This document shows positions 22,091 to 35,666 of a stretch of 64,000 nucleotides of DNA, one piece after another. The DNA is from Sweltsa coloradensis. Its lineage: Eukaryota; Arthropoda; Insecta; Plecoptera; Chloroperlidae. The DNA lies in assembly GCA_024449915.1 (NCBI GenBank), contig JAMZAV010000917.1:1-64000 (forward strand). The letters are read 5' to 3'. How positions within the stretch are numbered: position 1 is the stretch's first letter; each line of letters starts with the position of its first letter. The position numbers were made by a program, and so were the translations under genes. The notes under the pieces were generated by a model. That model was not told the DNA's origin. It saw nothing but the letters and a program-made list of their open reading frames with translations, and searched no databases.

Positions 22091-24770
22091 TTGAAGTTGT
22101 AGATTATTGGTTATTTTCAACAGCCCAACATGAAAACTAAATTAACGAAATCATGTCAGACAAACAGGACAGAGAAGTTCCTGTTCCATGTTCTGGCGGA
22201 TGTTTGGTTGTTTTAGCTTTCATGTCAGGCCTGATTAAAACTGGTAGGCTTATTTAAATGTGGACTGTATATTTATTTATTTATTTATTTGAATTACTTT
22301 ACTTTCAAACATAGTACACTCATTTCACATTCATTTCAACACGTTCGTTGCTAGTGACTACTAAAAAACATATCTAATAACAAAAACATGATGTGAGGTC
22401 ACAGCCCTCACAATGCATAACAATATTATGCCTTCTAATCTCAAACAAGGCCGTTGGAAGAAAATCTACAGCATACAACCTTGATTGATTGATTGATACT
22501 TATCAATATTAATACATTTTACACAATCATTATGCGACTAGGGAAATAACACATGCTAATCACTCTGGTCCCTTTCAATGTCTGGTAAGTGGTAATAATA
22601 CTTTGAAGAGTTTATTGAAGAGGGTTCAAGTTTTGACAAGTTATTAATTGATTAATTTGGCCTCGTTTTGCGTAGGCGTACATAATATAATGTTCATTCA
22701 TTACACGGGCATATCAAACATGACTTTAGAATAGCTTTTCAAACCATCAATACTAGCACAATATCAAAGATAAAAAATAAAAAGAGTTTTAGCTATGAAC
22801 ACAAAGAAGGATGTTAAACGATTAGTTACTCCCGATCGATATCGAGTCTTGGTTAATTGATATGAAATCGAGAAAAAATTATTACAAATTTGTTGTTCAA
22901 TTTCGATTTGATCGACAATAGGGAATTTGCATAAGTTCCCGATATTGGTAAAAGTATGTGCAATGAATACGTTCTCGTCAAAAATGATATAAACGTTAAT
23001 TTGAGATTTTTAAATTAAATAGTTTAATATCTATTGAGGGTAAAAGTTTGACATTTTAAAGTTCCCGCACATTTATTTTGAAATGGCTGCCTACGCCTTC
23101 ATGACGAACACGGCCGCCTAGATAAAAGGCGAAATTCCCTTCTTTTACCCAAGTCTTTGGTTCTCACAACAATGGCCAACAATAAACAACAGTTGATGTC
23201 CTTTTCCAAGTTTTATAATCAACATTGTGTTTTTACTTATTATCAATTAAAAAACAGTTAAAAGCTTACGTTGTGATATACTGAATGTATAAAATAAAAA
23301 AATAAGCATATTAGAACAAAGAAGATGTCAAAATGAGCTTCTACAGCCAAAATAATCACCGAAAGCACGTAACTTGGATGTATCGTTACGTGATTGGTTG
23401 ATTGGTTTCATGAAGGCTGGTGACGTATGACCCGTTTTTTTCCTGCCAAAATATGTAAGAAACTTTCACCTTGTTTTATAAATGAAAATATACTCAAAAT
23501 CAAGAAAATAAGATATTTTTGTGTAAAGGAAGGTGGCCTTAACCCAGCAAAACAATAAAATAATGTTATGCAAATTCCCTATTGATTACAATAGCGTAGG
23601 ACCCGATTCTATTTTTGGCATTCGATTGTTGCATTAACAATGAAATTTTGGACAAACATCAGCAAATGCAAGTGACAGCAGCTATCAAGCGAAGGCCTAT
23701 CTCTCTGTCATCTATCCATTAAACTATTCCGTGGAAAGCCGTGACATTCGAGTCATGTACAAAGTTAAAAATTAATAGGCCTATTTGATTTTATTGTAAT
23801 AATGGTTGCAGTAATTTTGCAAAAATTGTCTCAAAACTAATGATAAAACCAGCACGCTAGTGCTGCTCTCCCACAGCAGGCATTTAAAAAACCGTCACTT
23901 ATCGGGTCCTATGTTATTGATTCAGCATCATTTCTAATGTTTAGCATAAATTTAGGTACGAGCACTTTCCGCTATTTAAAAAATTAAAAATCTACCCGAA
24001 TTAATGAAAAAATCATTAACATCTTACATCGATCCATATTTTAGAAGTAATATATAATTAAAGGCATACACTAGTTGAAAATGATCATTGATCAATCAGT
24101 ATCAAATCATTTATTGACATTGAATCAAATATTGCTCAATAATCGTTTGACATTCCACAAGCCTAGATCCAATTTGGGCACGGTATTTATGCAAATATAG
24201 GCCTCGGGATATTTTAAAACATCAACTTCAAAAAGTGGGGTGCGGACATGACGCTAAGCCACGTCTCTAGTCACAGTGTCTTGTTTACAATGTTGGTGGT
24301 GAAAATAGGGGTGCGGCCATTGCTCGATAGCAGACAATAGTCTAGTGAATACGTAGGTACAATCTGAAATATGAATCCTAACCTAGGTACAGCTCTTTTG
24401 CTAGTTTTAGTACCAGGTCTAGGCCTACTAGTATTCACTGATCTTCACTGAACTAAAAAAGAAGGCCTACATATTTACTGGGTCAGTTCATCAATCGTTC
24501 GTTAAAGAATTGATTAGCTTAACAGATCGTTGATCATGATACCGCCAACCCAGCTGTATTTGCTTCCGTTATTTAAATTTGTTGTCATCAACAACGATGA
24601 CAACATTATGCAATGAGTTGGTAATCTCATGTTTAACGAACAGTTATGCTACTGAATGATTGAATGGTGGCCCTAAGACATTTTAAAAGTTTGCAATACA
24701 CCTGGAAGGAATGTAGATTGGCTTTCTAATACCCAATTCTTTGTGGGTGCAACTTAAATAAAAATAAAAA
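22091..24770. other. no gene recognised, 2.7 kb
   Basis: AT-rich sequence without a long frame, splice-bounded exon or repeat end I could support. Short ATTT and TTGA runs occur near 22270 and 22485. Confidence 0.4.
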
Positions 24771-24775
24771 TAAAT

Positions 24776-24822
24776 AAATTGTCTTTAGAGTCTACCCACT
24801 CAGTTATATAACTGATTTTTTC
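24776..24822 (-). repeat. SINE tail fragment
   Basis: TTTAGAGTCTACCCACTCAG with AAATAAATT upstream, the inverted tail of the family at 34887. Confidence 0.65.
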
Positions 24823-25499
24823 ACACTGCATGTGTGTGCGTGTGAGACTGTATTGGACATAGACCTAGGCGTTGTAAAAGTTTCAACATCGATTTTTCAT
24901 ACTTGGAAATCTAATAATTCATTGCAAATACACGAGTGGACCTGTTCGACAAAACTTCTCATACATTGAGGATTAAATGTGATAGAGATTTGTGCATTCG
25001 ATGTTTGCCCATTGACAGTAATTGAATTTAAGTGGCTCTTTGTGCTCTTACAAAGGTAGCTCTGCATTTCTCTAGAAGACTTCACGTCTTGCCGTTGTCT
25101 CAAAAACAATTTGATGAGACATGGGAAAGTCATATAACTTTTAAATCGACATTTATTTGGAAATGTTAAATCAAACCGCAGTCGTAACAAGAAGTATGAC
25201 CATGAAGTATTTAAATTGGAGATGGGCCGATTACGATACCGATTATGCAATCCTGGAAAAATCTTTACAATCACAATGCAAGTCCTGCATGTTGTGCCGT
25301 TGGCTCCCCAGGTAACTCCTTCCAATATCGTCGGTAAGTTCATTCTTATTTTATTTAAAGATAGGCTACCATCGAATTAATTTGCTTCTCTTCTGTCATC
25401 ATACGCTCGCTTCCCAAGCCTAAATATACAGCATTTTCTCTCAATTGTTTCTGCTCCATTTTTAATGTTGAAATCTGGTTCTACTTTGCTTGTTGAGTG

Positions 25500-25660
25500 A
25501 TAATCATACTGTTGTCATTGCCTGAATATCACATCCTCTGCAAAGAACTTTCCTCTACTTCACTTCTTACTTCTTGTACTCTGCTAGATCATTGATAACA
25601 ATTACAAAACACATTTGAATAAGGACTTCCCCTTGCTGTAATCAGATTCTTGTCTGCCTA
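25500..25660 (-). pseudogene. decayed LINE reverse transcriptase
   Basis: Minus-strand motifs appear in the right order but different frames: LQQGEVLIQM (compare G-x-PQG-x-x-L-S-P), INDLAEYKK (the INDL motif) and KFFAEDVIF (compare the catalytic F-A-D-D). A flanking stretch from about 25390 to 26900 may be the rest of the element, but I found no further firm motif in it. It encodes nothing usable now. Confidence 0.5.
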
Positions 25661-27050
25661 TATTTAGATATTTTTCCACCACATCTAACTTGAACACTGG
25701 TTCACTGCCTGATATTGTTTGGTACTCCCATCTGAATCCATTTCTTTAGAACTTTATTTCTGTCGACTAGGACAAATAAGTTCCCATATATTAGGCCTAA
25801 GGGTTTTATGTTTCTCGTTATTCTTCTTGTACTTCGTTCACAAATATGTTATTATGTCCACATTGCTTCTGTTTGAGCGGAAACCAGCTTGGTGTGACAA
25901 CAGTAAACCATTCTCTTCAAGAAAATATTTTAGTCTCAAGTTTACCATGTGTTACATTTGTCAAGGGATTAATTGTACATTTAAAATAATATCACTCCTG
26001 GTTCCAGCATGTACGCATCACCAATTTCTCGGGATACGGACTGCTCTTAGTGCTTGCTAGCCAGGCTCAGCACATCCTCGCTGTATGACAGGCACTTCAA
26101 CAAGCTCTTTATTTCTTCCTGTCCTCCCAGAGCTTTTCTTGTTTAATCCTTCTCCAAATTTCCCTCTTCCTTCTACGCTCAGTTTTATTTGACCCTCCAT
26201 CTATCTCTTGTATGCCCGACTCTTTGTACTACCCCCCCCCCCATGTACGTTCCAATTCCCTCCCTTCTTGGGATTCTATCTTGCTTCATTCTTCTTACAT
26301 GTCCATTGTCTTTCTCTTCCTATTTTGTCTCGTACACTTAGAACTACCACTTCTAATTTGTTTCTAGTTTCTTTACTTCGTAGGTACCTTAGGAATTTCA
26401 TCACTGCTGCTTTCTTTTTTCCCTCCTATTGTCGTATCACTGATGCATAAGATGACATCGGAAGATGATATATTTTGTATAGGATCATCTTACACCTATC
26501 CTTACCGCATTAATTTCCGTACGCGTTGGAAGAATTCTTCTCTTATGACCACATTGACATATCTACATCATCATGTGTCTTGACAACCAGTCAAGATAGG
26601 ACTCTACACTTTCAGGAAGAATTTTGTCTTGAGAGTAAGATTCTCCTCAATATTTCTGCAGCAATTTAAACGTCCTTTGTCAATATTCTTTTGAGAATTT
26701 TTCTCATCGACAGCTCTTCTCCGCATAATGTTAGCTTCTTCTGATCAAGCTTATTTTCTTGTTCAATATTAATGTTTCACTCTTTCCCATTCTCATGTTT
26801 AACTCCTATGTTTCCTCATTCCACCTAATTTAATTATTCTGGTAACCAACCGTCCTCAGTCTAGTCCATCTACATTTATTTACAGCATATGCTAAGCTTG
26901 GGTAGAAGAATCAGAGGAATGGTCCAAGAATACGTATCGAATTGTAAAATCAGAATCGGTCAAGTCGGCCTATCTTTACTTTAAATAACTAAACATGTAA
27001 GGTCAAGCGGGGGTTGAGTGAAAGATATAATTAAATTTGAAATAAAAATA
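25661..27050. other. pyrimidine-rich, possibly old LINE sequence
   Basis: The plus strand is strongly T/C rich. No intact frame, splice pattern or repeat end is identifiable. Confidence 0.3.
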
Positions 27051-27057
27051 AATTCAT

Positions 27058-27405
27058 ATTTTGAGTCTATCCACTCGGTCACAGTCACAGAACAGATTTT
27101 CAGTGAGGAACTTTAACTTTAAATCAGACCAAGCTAACCCTGTAGGTGCCGACACCATCGACGAGCGAACAATGACCAACTTGAGACCGGCATCCCGCAG
27201 ACAACACCAGAACCAATCAGGCTGATTCAGAACCACCTTAGAAATTATTATTTGGCTCGTTACCAAAACGGCCAAGCCATATACTGATGGGCTTAAGTCC
27301 ACAGCAGAAGTTAAAAAACTACTGCCTATAACAGCAAGAATTGAACCCTCGACCTCTAACCACAAGACCAACGAACCACACAATCTATTTAATTGATCGA
27401 TATAT
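27058..27405 (-). repeat. tRNA-headed SINE, nearly complete
   Basis: Read on the minus strand, a tRNA-like head near 27400 (B box GGTTCAATTC) is followed by a body containing CCATCAGTATATGG. It ends with the conserved GCACCTACAGGGTTAGC segment and the tail before GTGGATAGACTC. A 135-codon frame across it is incidental. Confidence 0.7.
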
Positions 27406-27984
27406 AAATAATTGATGTCTAGTGGCTCTCTTAAATAGGCTTTTGTTTGAGAAAAGTACAAGTGTACAGTTACTTCATAGGCCTATCTTCATCATATTTT
27501 GCAGAAACATTAATGAATAGTAAAAGGTTCTATTGATAAACTCACTTCATTGTTTGCAAAAAATGTGGCACAGGGTGTCTTGGGCTTACAAGTCTAAAAT
27601 AAAATAAATTTGTACTTAAGAGTTGTGACATTCCTACTCCTTCCAATGCGAGGGCAGGTGGTGGGGATGTGTTTAAGCAGAGAGGGAGGCTTGGGTCACC
27701 TAAACCTGGGACACCTGGTCCCGCGTCCGGTAAAGATAGTGTTCGCTACGCAGTGAGTCTACGGGCTAACGTTTTGATAGTTTCTCATGTGTTAAGACTT
27801 CATTTATATTTTATACTATTCAACTTTTATAACTAACCAAAAGATAAACAAACTGTGTTTGCATCAGAAACGTTTTAGTGCTGTGTGTTCTTTCAGTTTG
27901 TACTTGTGTAGTTATTAAATAAACTCCATTTATTCAAGATTATTTTTAACTATCCCTCTATCCTCGACAGACATGAAGGGGAAA

Positions 27985-28110
27985 TATTACAGAGTCAACT
28001 CAATCAGCCACCTGATTTTCAGTGGGAGACTTTAATCTAAAGCGGACCAAACCAACACTGTTGGAGCCAACAACATTGACGTGCAAGCAATTGACAAATT
28101 AGTAATTTAA
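27985..28110 (-). repeat. SINE 3' fragment
   Basis: CTGATTTTCAGTGGGAGACT and the following AACACTGTTGGAGCCAACA segment match the 3' half of the 34887 SINE. Confidence 0.65.
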
Positions 28111-29250
28111 AACAACAAAAATCCTAGTCATGTTTTAATTTGTTAAATGAACCATTTAACCACAGTGATTGTGAACTAAGCATTTAGGCCTTAACCCGAC
28201 AGCTGGACTCATTTGGCAAAGTTAATAAATTGACAGTTTAAAATGTGTGCAACGTGAAATAAAAGTAGTACGAAAAAAGTGAAAAAAGCAAATTACTGTG
28301 GACCGTGGTCAAACTCTGGAGATTGGAGAACCATCATTTAAAAATTATCTTTGAATTGGCAATTTCATCTTTAATAAATAATAAGCATTACATAAGTTAC
28401 AATGAGTTGTTATGTTTGTCAAGTGTTTGTAAGAAATGCTGTCCAGTTCTTTATTTCATCTCGTAACGCAGAATATTTCTTCATTAACGTTCATGCAAAA
28501 TATGTAAATTAACTTGGTAACATGATTTTTCTGTAGGCCCTACAACTAATTATTTTGATAATAACAATTTTCCATTCTTCCCAATTTTTAGACCTAGGGC
28601 ACACTTGTTTTCGGTTCTCAAACTCATTCATAAGAGTTTGATTCGAGTTAAAAGTTCAGAACTATTGTGGTTCAAATGAGTTCCGTACGTAACTAAAAAT
28701 CAAGGTTCGTCCATCCGTATGCAAGTTTTTTACATTTTATATTTTTAATTCCTTCTACAGAAGGTCCCGTTTGATTGTCACGAGATGCAAGTCATATTTA
28801 TGTACAAAATACACTACTACTAAACACTCCGACTAAACAGCCAATCAAAGTACAGTCAAAGTAATTAAACTTGTGTTTAGTTTTGACGACTATTGAAGCG
28901 ACAGCAAGCCAAACCGGTCTACGCAATCTGGAGCGAATAATGATGGTAAGTAGGGGTAGCTGTGTTTGAGACTAGTTTAGTACAGCAATAAAGAAACAAG
29001 GACGTAAAGGCAAGTGTGAAGTGTTTGCCAATTGAATGAATGTGTGTGTGTGTGTGTGTGCGCGCACGAATGGGCGTCATGTCAACGTTGACACATTTGA
29101 AGTTTGAACACAATTTGTACTCAACGTTGAGGTATTACCGTATTAAAGCCAATAATCTATCATACTTCTAGTTAAATTATAATCATGTGAACATAGTTCC
29201 TCTTTAATTAAAATTCCACTCACTACCATTAAAACCCAAGTTATTTTTTT
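28111..29250. other. no gene recognised; (GT)n microsatellite
   Basis: A (TG)n tract lies at about 29040-29060. The rest has no supportable feature. Confidence 0.4.
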
Positions 29251-29252
29251 TC

Positions 29253-29664
29253 AGTCTTCACGAGACGAGCACTCAATTTCAAATGTTCAACACTCTGGAA
29301 AAAAAATTGAAATGACATATGAGAATTATAAAATGCACAAGACACAGATATTTTTATGCAGAACAACATACAACAAACTGCTTTATGTAATAAACCCTAC
29401 TATTCACCATTGTTAAGCGGTAAGTCAACGCGACGGGAGCAACCTCTCCTTTTTCTCGTTGCGTCGACTTTATGCGCAACAATAGTGAATAGTAGGGTTT
29501 ATTACATATATCAATTCTGTTTGTTGTATGTTGTTCTGCATAAAATTGTCTGTCTTGTGCATTTTAGAATTCACGTAGGCCTATGTCGTTTTTTTCTCCA
29601 GAGCGTTGTACATCTGAATTTAAGTGCTTACGAGCGTGCCATGTACACGTCTCTCGTGAAGACT
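29253..29664. mobile_element. foldback element, copy 2, with terminal ends
   Basis: Ends AGTCTTCACGAGA and TCTCGTGAAGACT; the arms run almost to the centre near 29445. It shares arms and centre with 14235-14640. Poly-T and poly-A flanks extend the palindrome and hide any target duplication. Confidence 0.8.
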
Positions 29665-30236
29665 AAAAAAGAAATTTCAGTATCTTCAACACTGGTTCGA
29701 AGTAATAAACAGAAACTTGAATTAACAAGGCTCTAGTCTTTTGAACAGACGTGTCTAATATCTAGCAATAGCATATAACATGTATTGTTTGTAATGAATA
29801 AACACATTGTACGCACGGTATATGACACAAGACATGAAATGAAATATACCAAAACATATGAACAGAGTAATCCATACATTTGACTTGAAAGTAACGAGTT
29901 CCAATGGTTACACGTACCTACCACATTTACCCGAATGTAAGGCAATATTAATTTCTAAGACGACCTAGGCCTACTAGTTTTAAGAGTCAAAAACGGATAA
30001 AATTACCATCTATCGATGCAAATTTAAGACAACTCCCCATTATTTTACTTAGAAAAATATAAAATGAAAGTCTCAGATTCAGGTAAGTACAGTACCTAGG
30101 CCTTCGTAGGAAAAAAAACATGACTTGGAGGTAACCGGCTCATCCGTTGTGTTTAAGTGCCTACTATCTCAATATCCTGGCAGTCTATATCAGGTGAGTG
30201 GTTGGCAACCTAGGAGTAGGGTGGGCGGCCGCCCAG

Positions 30237-30959
30237 GGCCCCGATTCATGTACATTTATCCCGGGTATAAGTGGTATAAGGACGGTATAATGCAGGACAT
30301 GGCAGGATAAGGCCTGATTAAGTCTGAGCAACACTAATACAATCAGAAATTTCAATCCAACAACAAGTACAAACAAATGTTTTTTCCACTGCATTCCACA
30401 GCCATGTAAATCAGCAGATTGCAAAAGAACACTAAAAATTTGCACCATCTTTTGTTTTACATTTTTATTTAGAAAAGAAAAGGCGTATTATTGCCGTAAA
30501 TTTTGGAATAGCCTAGGACTATCATACCATTGTTTATCTGCATTAGGCTTTTGGTAATCAAAACTAGTTATTTGTGCGGGATGTGTGTCAAAACAAGGTC
30601 GTGCAGGCCTAGGGTTGCCTAGGAGAGGCCAAGGGCTTGTCAAACGTGTTATGTTAGTATAAATTTGTATGTAGTCCTATAGCCTAATGGAACTTTAGGC
30701 CTACACTGTTGTATTATGAATAATTTTCTACATCTGGGCCTAGGTCAGGGACGGTTTCTGATTTGTTTTATGAGAGTATAATGAAACTTTTCTCTTTCAC
30801 ACATAGATGCAAAATTTAAAATGTCCGCCATCTGTTTACGTATTTTCTTATCCCCGGCCGAGGCGGGATAAGCCTTCATGAATTCGATTCCGAGCTATAC
30901 CGCACTTATACCACCTAATTTGGCTTATACCGGGATAAAAATGTACATGAATCGGGGCC
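30237..30959. mobile_element. MITE with GGCCCC inverted ends
   Basis: Left GGCCCCGATTCATGTACATT, right AATGTACATGAATCGGGGCC. CAG flanks both sides (30234-30236, 30960-30962). Subterminal CTTATAC and GTATAAG words repeat. The 3-bp duplication and GGCCC ends suggest Harbinger-like. Confidence 0.72.
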
Positions 30960-30984
30960 CAGGTGAGTACCCAGGTACTAAAGA

Positions 30985-32270
30985 CGAAGACGCGGAAGTA
31001 CTGACGGGGAAGTACAATACGGAAGAAGAATACAGAAATAAACTAATTCACCGCGCATTGTCTATGGGTGACGGTGTCGGGTAAATAAGGTTACCATTGA
31101 AGAAGGTCTATCGCTTGTTACTCGCATTCAAAATGGTGAAGTGTCTGGTTTTGCAAATTTTCTAGCTTTCAGGGGAGATAGTTACTTCCACCCTTACTCC
31201 CAGGGTCACCAAAATGACAAAAACTAGCTATACTATCCTTGTTGAAGGGGGCAAACCATAAAAACGTGCGTCAATCGGACATAGTGTTTAGTTTTTATTG
31301 TGAGACGCGACATATGAACAGGCGGAGCTTCGCAACCTAAAAACAATGTTTAAAACTCAAGTAAATGCTTTTTGTAAAAACCACATGTCCATCACTGGTG
31401 ATTGCGGAGTAGGTGTGATAGGGGGGGGGGGGGTAGTGAAGTGTAAGTGATGTTAACTTTAAATAGTTTTAAACAGGGTTGGTCATTACTCGTAGAATAT
31501 TATATTATTGTTTGTTGTTTGTGTTATTGTTATTATTCCTGGGCCCTTTAAAACTGGATTTTAAACTAAAGTGGTCATCTCATTTTGAAGACCTGGGCAA
31601 GAGACTAAGCTCTTCTTGTTTTACAATGAAAGCCTTGTCCACCCATGTAATTTGGATACAAGGAAAAAAGTTTTCATGCCAACACTCATCTCTGAAACTA
31701 TGGGATATGTGGGAACTCAGACGAGGTGAAGAAGATTTTGCACTTCAGGACAGGTGATAGCCGGAAGTACTGAGAATCATCGAAGAAGAATAAGAATAAA
31801 CTAATTCACGGCGCTTATCTTGTTGACGGTGTCGGGTAAATAAAGGTTCCATTGATAAGGAATGCCATCCTTGTTACTACGGAGAGAAAATGGTGAAGTG
31901 ATCTGGTTGTTGCAAATGTTCCCTAACATTTCAGGGAGATGGTTACTTCCACCCTACTCCAGGGCACCAAAATGACCAAAAATAGCTTATAGCTACCTTG
32001 TTGAAGGGTGGCAAAACATCCTTAAACGCTTTGTCGTCAATCGAATAGTGTTTAGTTTTTATTGTGAGACGCGACATATAATCAGGCTGAGCTTCGCAAC
32101 CTAAAACAATGTTTAATTAATTTAATAAATGCTTTTTGTCAAGAAACCACATGTCCATGCACTGTTATGCGGAGTAGGTGTGATAGGGGGGGGGGGGGTA
32201 GTGAAGTGTAAGTGATGTTAACTTTAAATAGTTTTAAACAGGGTTGGTCATTACTCGTAGAATATTATTA
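30985..32270. repeat. local duplication, indel-rich copies
   Basis: 30985-31500 and 31749-32270 are homologous (shared GACGGTGTCGGGTAAATAA, GTGAGACGCGACATAT and a G14-like run followed by TAGTGAAGTGTAAGTGATG). The copies differ by many single-base gains and losses scattered along their length. Confidence 0.85.
31479..31757 (+). pseudogene. LINE reverse transcriptase fragment
   Basis: The open frame contains LKWSSHFEDLGKRLSSSCF, matching the thumb-side pattern L-x-W-x-x-H-x-x-x-L-x-x-x-L-S-x-x-x-F of jockey-type and CR1-type RTs. It lies in the spacer between the two duplicated blocks; no catalytic motif is included. Confidence 0.5.
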
Positions 32271-32904
32271 TTATTATTCGATATACGCGTAGAAAATAGT
32301 GTTGAATACATCGATTATGTAGAATATTTATTTATCGTTAAAAATTATTGATGTAAGAAAGAAAGTAGGAAATTTCAATTTCAATTTGGTCCAACAAATT
32401 AATCTAGCTTCATGTTCCAATCAAAGGAGTGCATACTATAAATGGACACAGGTACAATAGGTTAACTCTTTTTCTTCTTTCTATTAAGGGTTAAACTTAT
32501 AGCGTTTTCCATTGGCCACACTCAGGTCGCACTAGTGCGCACTGGATTGCCACTTGTCTTTTCATTTGTTCAGTTTTGTGATGTTATTCAAGTGGAGGTC
32601 AACAACAATGACATCTCTGCACTGACCAATTATAAGTGCATGCCAATGAAAAACGCCATTAGTTAATGATGACATTAATTAGGCCTATTGATCGGGCTGT
32701 TCTGTCGCAGAGATTGATGTTATCTTCCAACGTTTAAGATTGTGTTGTCTTCTTCATCAGGACTTGAAATGATTGATGTTAATTTTTAAAATTTAAAGAT
32801 GAACTTGACTGGGGTGGACTACGTGACAGAAAAGTGTCTGGCAAATGACAATCTGGTAGTAGAATTTAGGAAGCTTATTATATAATGCTGTTATATTATT
32901 AATA

Positions 32905-34490
32905 TGATTATTGTAATTTACAAGGCTGCAAATATAAACAAACAAACAAACAAACAAACAAACAAAGAACATGTCTTTAAAAACTTTTTAATTTTAACCA
33001 GAAAAAGGCACAGTGCTTTATGTAAACATCATTTATCATTTCAAGTCTTGATGAAGGTAAAACAAAAACTGTCTTTGAAACTTGTTAGATACAATCAACA
33101 CCTCAAGCGACGAACACACATCAATAAACAATGTAATCAACGGGTCGCCAAAACCGTTTATTTCATCCTTAACAGAAATATTCGTAAATGTTGTTAGAGA
33201 AGGAACACAATATTTCGCCCAACCCAGTAGTTCAAACCTGGACCTGCAGTTTATGGTGGGTAAAAGCAATTCACCGGATAACGTGGAGTCCTGGAAGGTC
33301 AAAGATGGATTGTAGGTCGATGCTGTGACGGAAGGTATGAATCAATCGAGCTTTATAAATTGGCTTTGCCTTGTATTTACATTGTATTTATTAATTTGTG
33401 TCAATCCTTCTTAAAAGGGTATTAACCCTAAACTAAAATATATATATCAGCGTCCAACTAGTTAATGAATTAGGAATTACAGAAAAATATGGGCACCTAG
33501 ACAACTCCCAAAAAATTGTCAAACATGACAATTTTTCGAGTAGTCCCATCGTAAACAATCTCCCTAAGAAAAAACGAGCCCCCAATCTTTATGCCCTGTG
33601 ACTTGGAGGATTTTGATCCCAAAAAAATATTGGCAAAAATACGTAAAAAAAAAAAAACATTGGAGCTAAATTTTTTGGGGTCAGTGAAATTGAAGTTTTC
33701 GCTTCGCTCGCTACGCTCATCCAATGATTATTGTAATTTACAAGGCTGCAAATATAAACAAACAAACAAACAAACATTTCAGAACAACCTTTAAAAACTA
33801 TTTTATTTTAACCAAGAAAAAGGAACAGGCTTTATGTAAACATCATTTATCACATTTCAAGCCCCGATGAAGGAGACAAAACTGTCTTTGAAACATTGTT
33901 AGATACATCAAACACCACAGCGACAGAACAGCACAATCAATAAACAATGTCATCAACGGGTCGCAAAACACTTTTAGTTTCATCTTAACAGAAATATTCG
34001 TTAATGTTGTTATGAGAGGGAACACAATATTGTCGCCCAACCCAGTAGTCAAACCTGGACCTGCAGTTATGGTGGGTAATGCAATTCCAGGAATAAGTGG
34101 AGCCTGGAGGTCAAAAGATGGATTGTAGGGTCGATGTGTAGCGGAACGGTATGAATCAAATCGAGCGTTATAAATTGGCCTTTGCTTGTATTTACCATTG
34201 TATTTTATGATTTTGTTCGTCAATCCTTCCTTAAAGGGGTATTTAACCGCTAAACTCAAAAAATATATTTCATTCAGGCTAACTAGTAATGAATTTAGGA
34301 ATTAACAGAAAAATTATTGGGGCCACCATGACCTCCCAAAAAATTGTCAAACATGACATTTTTCGAGCTAGGTCCCATCGGTAAAAATCTCCCATAAGAA
34401 ATAACATGGGGACAATCTTTATGCCCTGTGACCTTGGAGGATTTTGATCCAAAAAAATATTGGCCATTATTGACGTACTCGACAGCCTTT
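32905..34490. repeat. second local duplication, indel-rich copies
   Basis: 32905-33720 and 33725-34490 are nearly tandem copies starting TTATTGTAATTTACAAGGCT and an (AAAC)n run, sharing TCAAACCTGGACCTGCAGTT-like and AAAAATTGTCAAACATGACA segments. The first copy ends in a Helentron-like fragment (33590-33724) that the second lacks. Differences are dominated by one-base indels. Confidence 0.85.
33590..33724 (-). mobile_element. Helentron-like 5' end, truncated, inverted
   Basis: The minus strand starts TTGGATGAGCGTAGCGAGCG and runs to the AATTTAGCTCC stretch of family 1, then breaks into flanking sequence. Confidence 0.7.
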
Positions 34491-34886
34491 TCTGTAAATT
34501 TTCTATATTTTGTTTTGTAATTTGGGCAAGTAGTTCAGTCAAAATATGCTGATACCAAGATGGGGTGTGATTTAAGAATGCATATTTTTGCGTGTTTGAG
34601 GGTATATTTGGGCACAGTTTCAAGACACGATGTTATAAAGGGGCATTTTAGATTGGTACTATGCTCTAGTATCTATGTGGACCAAAAAAGAAGCAGGTTA
34701 AAGCCGATTTAGGAAATTTTCCAAAACACCAATTTTCGCCAATTTCTGGATCAAAAAAATTAAAAAATTCGTGTTAAATCACAGTAACAAGATATAACTT
34801 TTTAAACGGCGATTTAAGTATAGTATTGTGCTATAGATCACGTGGTAAAAAATAATTTTTGGGGTTTTTAGCCCCTTTATCTCCAA

Positions 34887-35330
34887 TAATAATAAAAATA
34901 ATAATAAATTGTATTTAGAGTCTACCCACTCAGTTATATAACTGATTTTCAGTGGGGGACAGTAAATCAAGGTGACTAAGCCAACCCTGTAGGCCCCGAC
35001 GCAATCGACGAGTGAGCGATAACCAACCAAAGATCGATATTTTTAATAGGAACTATAGCAATCAGTGGTATGGACAGTGCTAACACCCGTGAATCAACGC
35101 CAGAATCAACAAGGCCGATTCAGAACAACTCTGAATTTATTATGTGCTTCGTTGCTAGGACGGCTCCAAAGTCACCGTTAACAAACTCCTAAGACACGAA
35201 GTGGTGGACTTAAGTCCAAATCAGAAGGTAAAAAACTTCTAACTTTGGCGGGAATCGAACCCTGGACCTTCTGCATTGGAAGCAGATACGCTAACAACAT
35301 ACACGTTGCGAGACATATAGAGTCTTTAGT
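34887..35330 (-). repeat. tRNA-headed SINE, full length
   Basis: Minus-strand tRNA-like head with T arm GGGTTCGATTCCC and an anticodon loop that could read TCC (Gly), then a body of about 330 bp. The conserved tail CTGAAAATCAGTTATATAAC and GAGTGGGTAGACTC follows, with an (ATT)n tail at 34888-34910. This copy defines the family seen at 11145, 24776, 27058, 27985, 48628 and 54393. Confidence 0.8.
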
Positions 35331-35666
35331 GAAGTCAGCACCCGAAACTGCATTTATACCCTCAAATAGATAATTTAGTAATTTGTATGTACAGGTTGTC
35401 TCAGTTAAGGTGGCAGCACTGCTGCACGGTCACCATGGCCACCGGATAAGCAAAAAGTAAATAAAATAACTGTCTCTAAAACCGTTTCCTTAGAAGAACA
35501 AGACTATATTAACCCAAAGCCTTGCCCAATACATCTTAAGAATTTAGTATTACAAAGCATGCAAATAAAACAATGACATTTGATGCTCCTTGACATCACA
35601 TCTGACTAGGTTGGCATAATAAGAGCAGACATTGGAAGAAGTTGATGATGACGTTGCAATTCTTAA

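Noticed and set aside
24897..25343. 148-codon minus-strand open frame
   Set aside because: Longest non-transposon frame outside SECISBP2, but composition is unremarkable, no family motif is visible, and a plus-strand frame ending at a GGTAAGT donor overlaps it equally well. I cannot support either.
27054..27461. 135-codon minus-strand frame
   Set aside because: Lies wholly within a tRNA-headed SINE; incidental.
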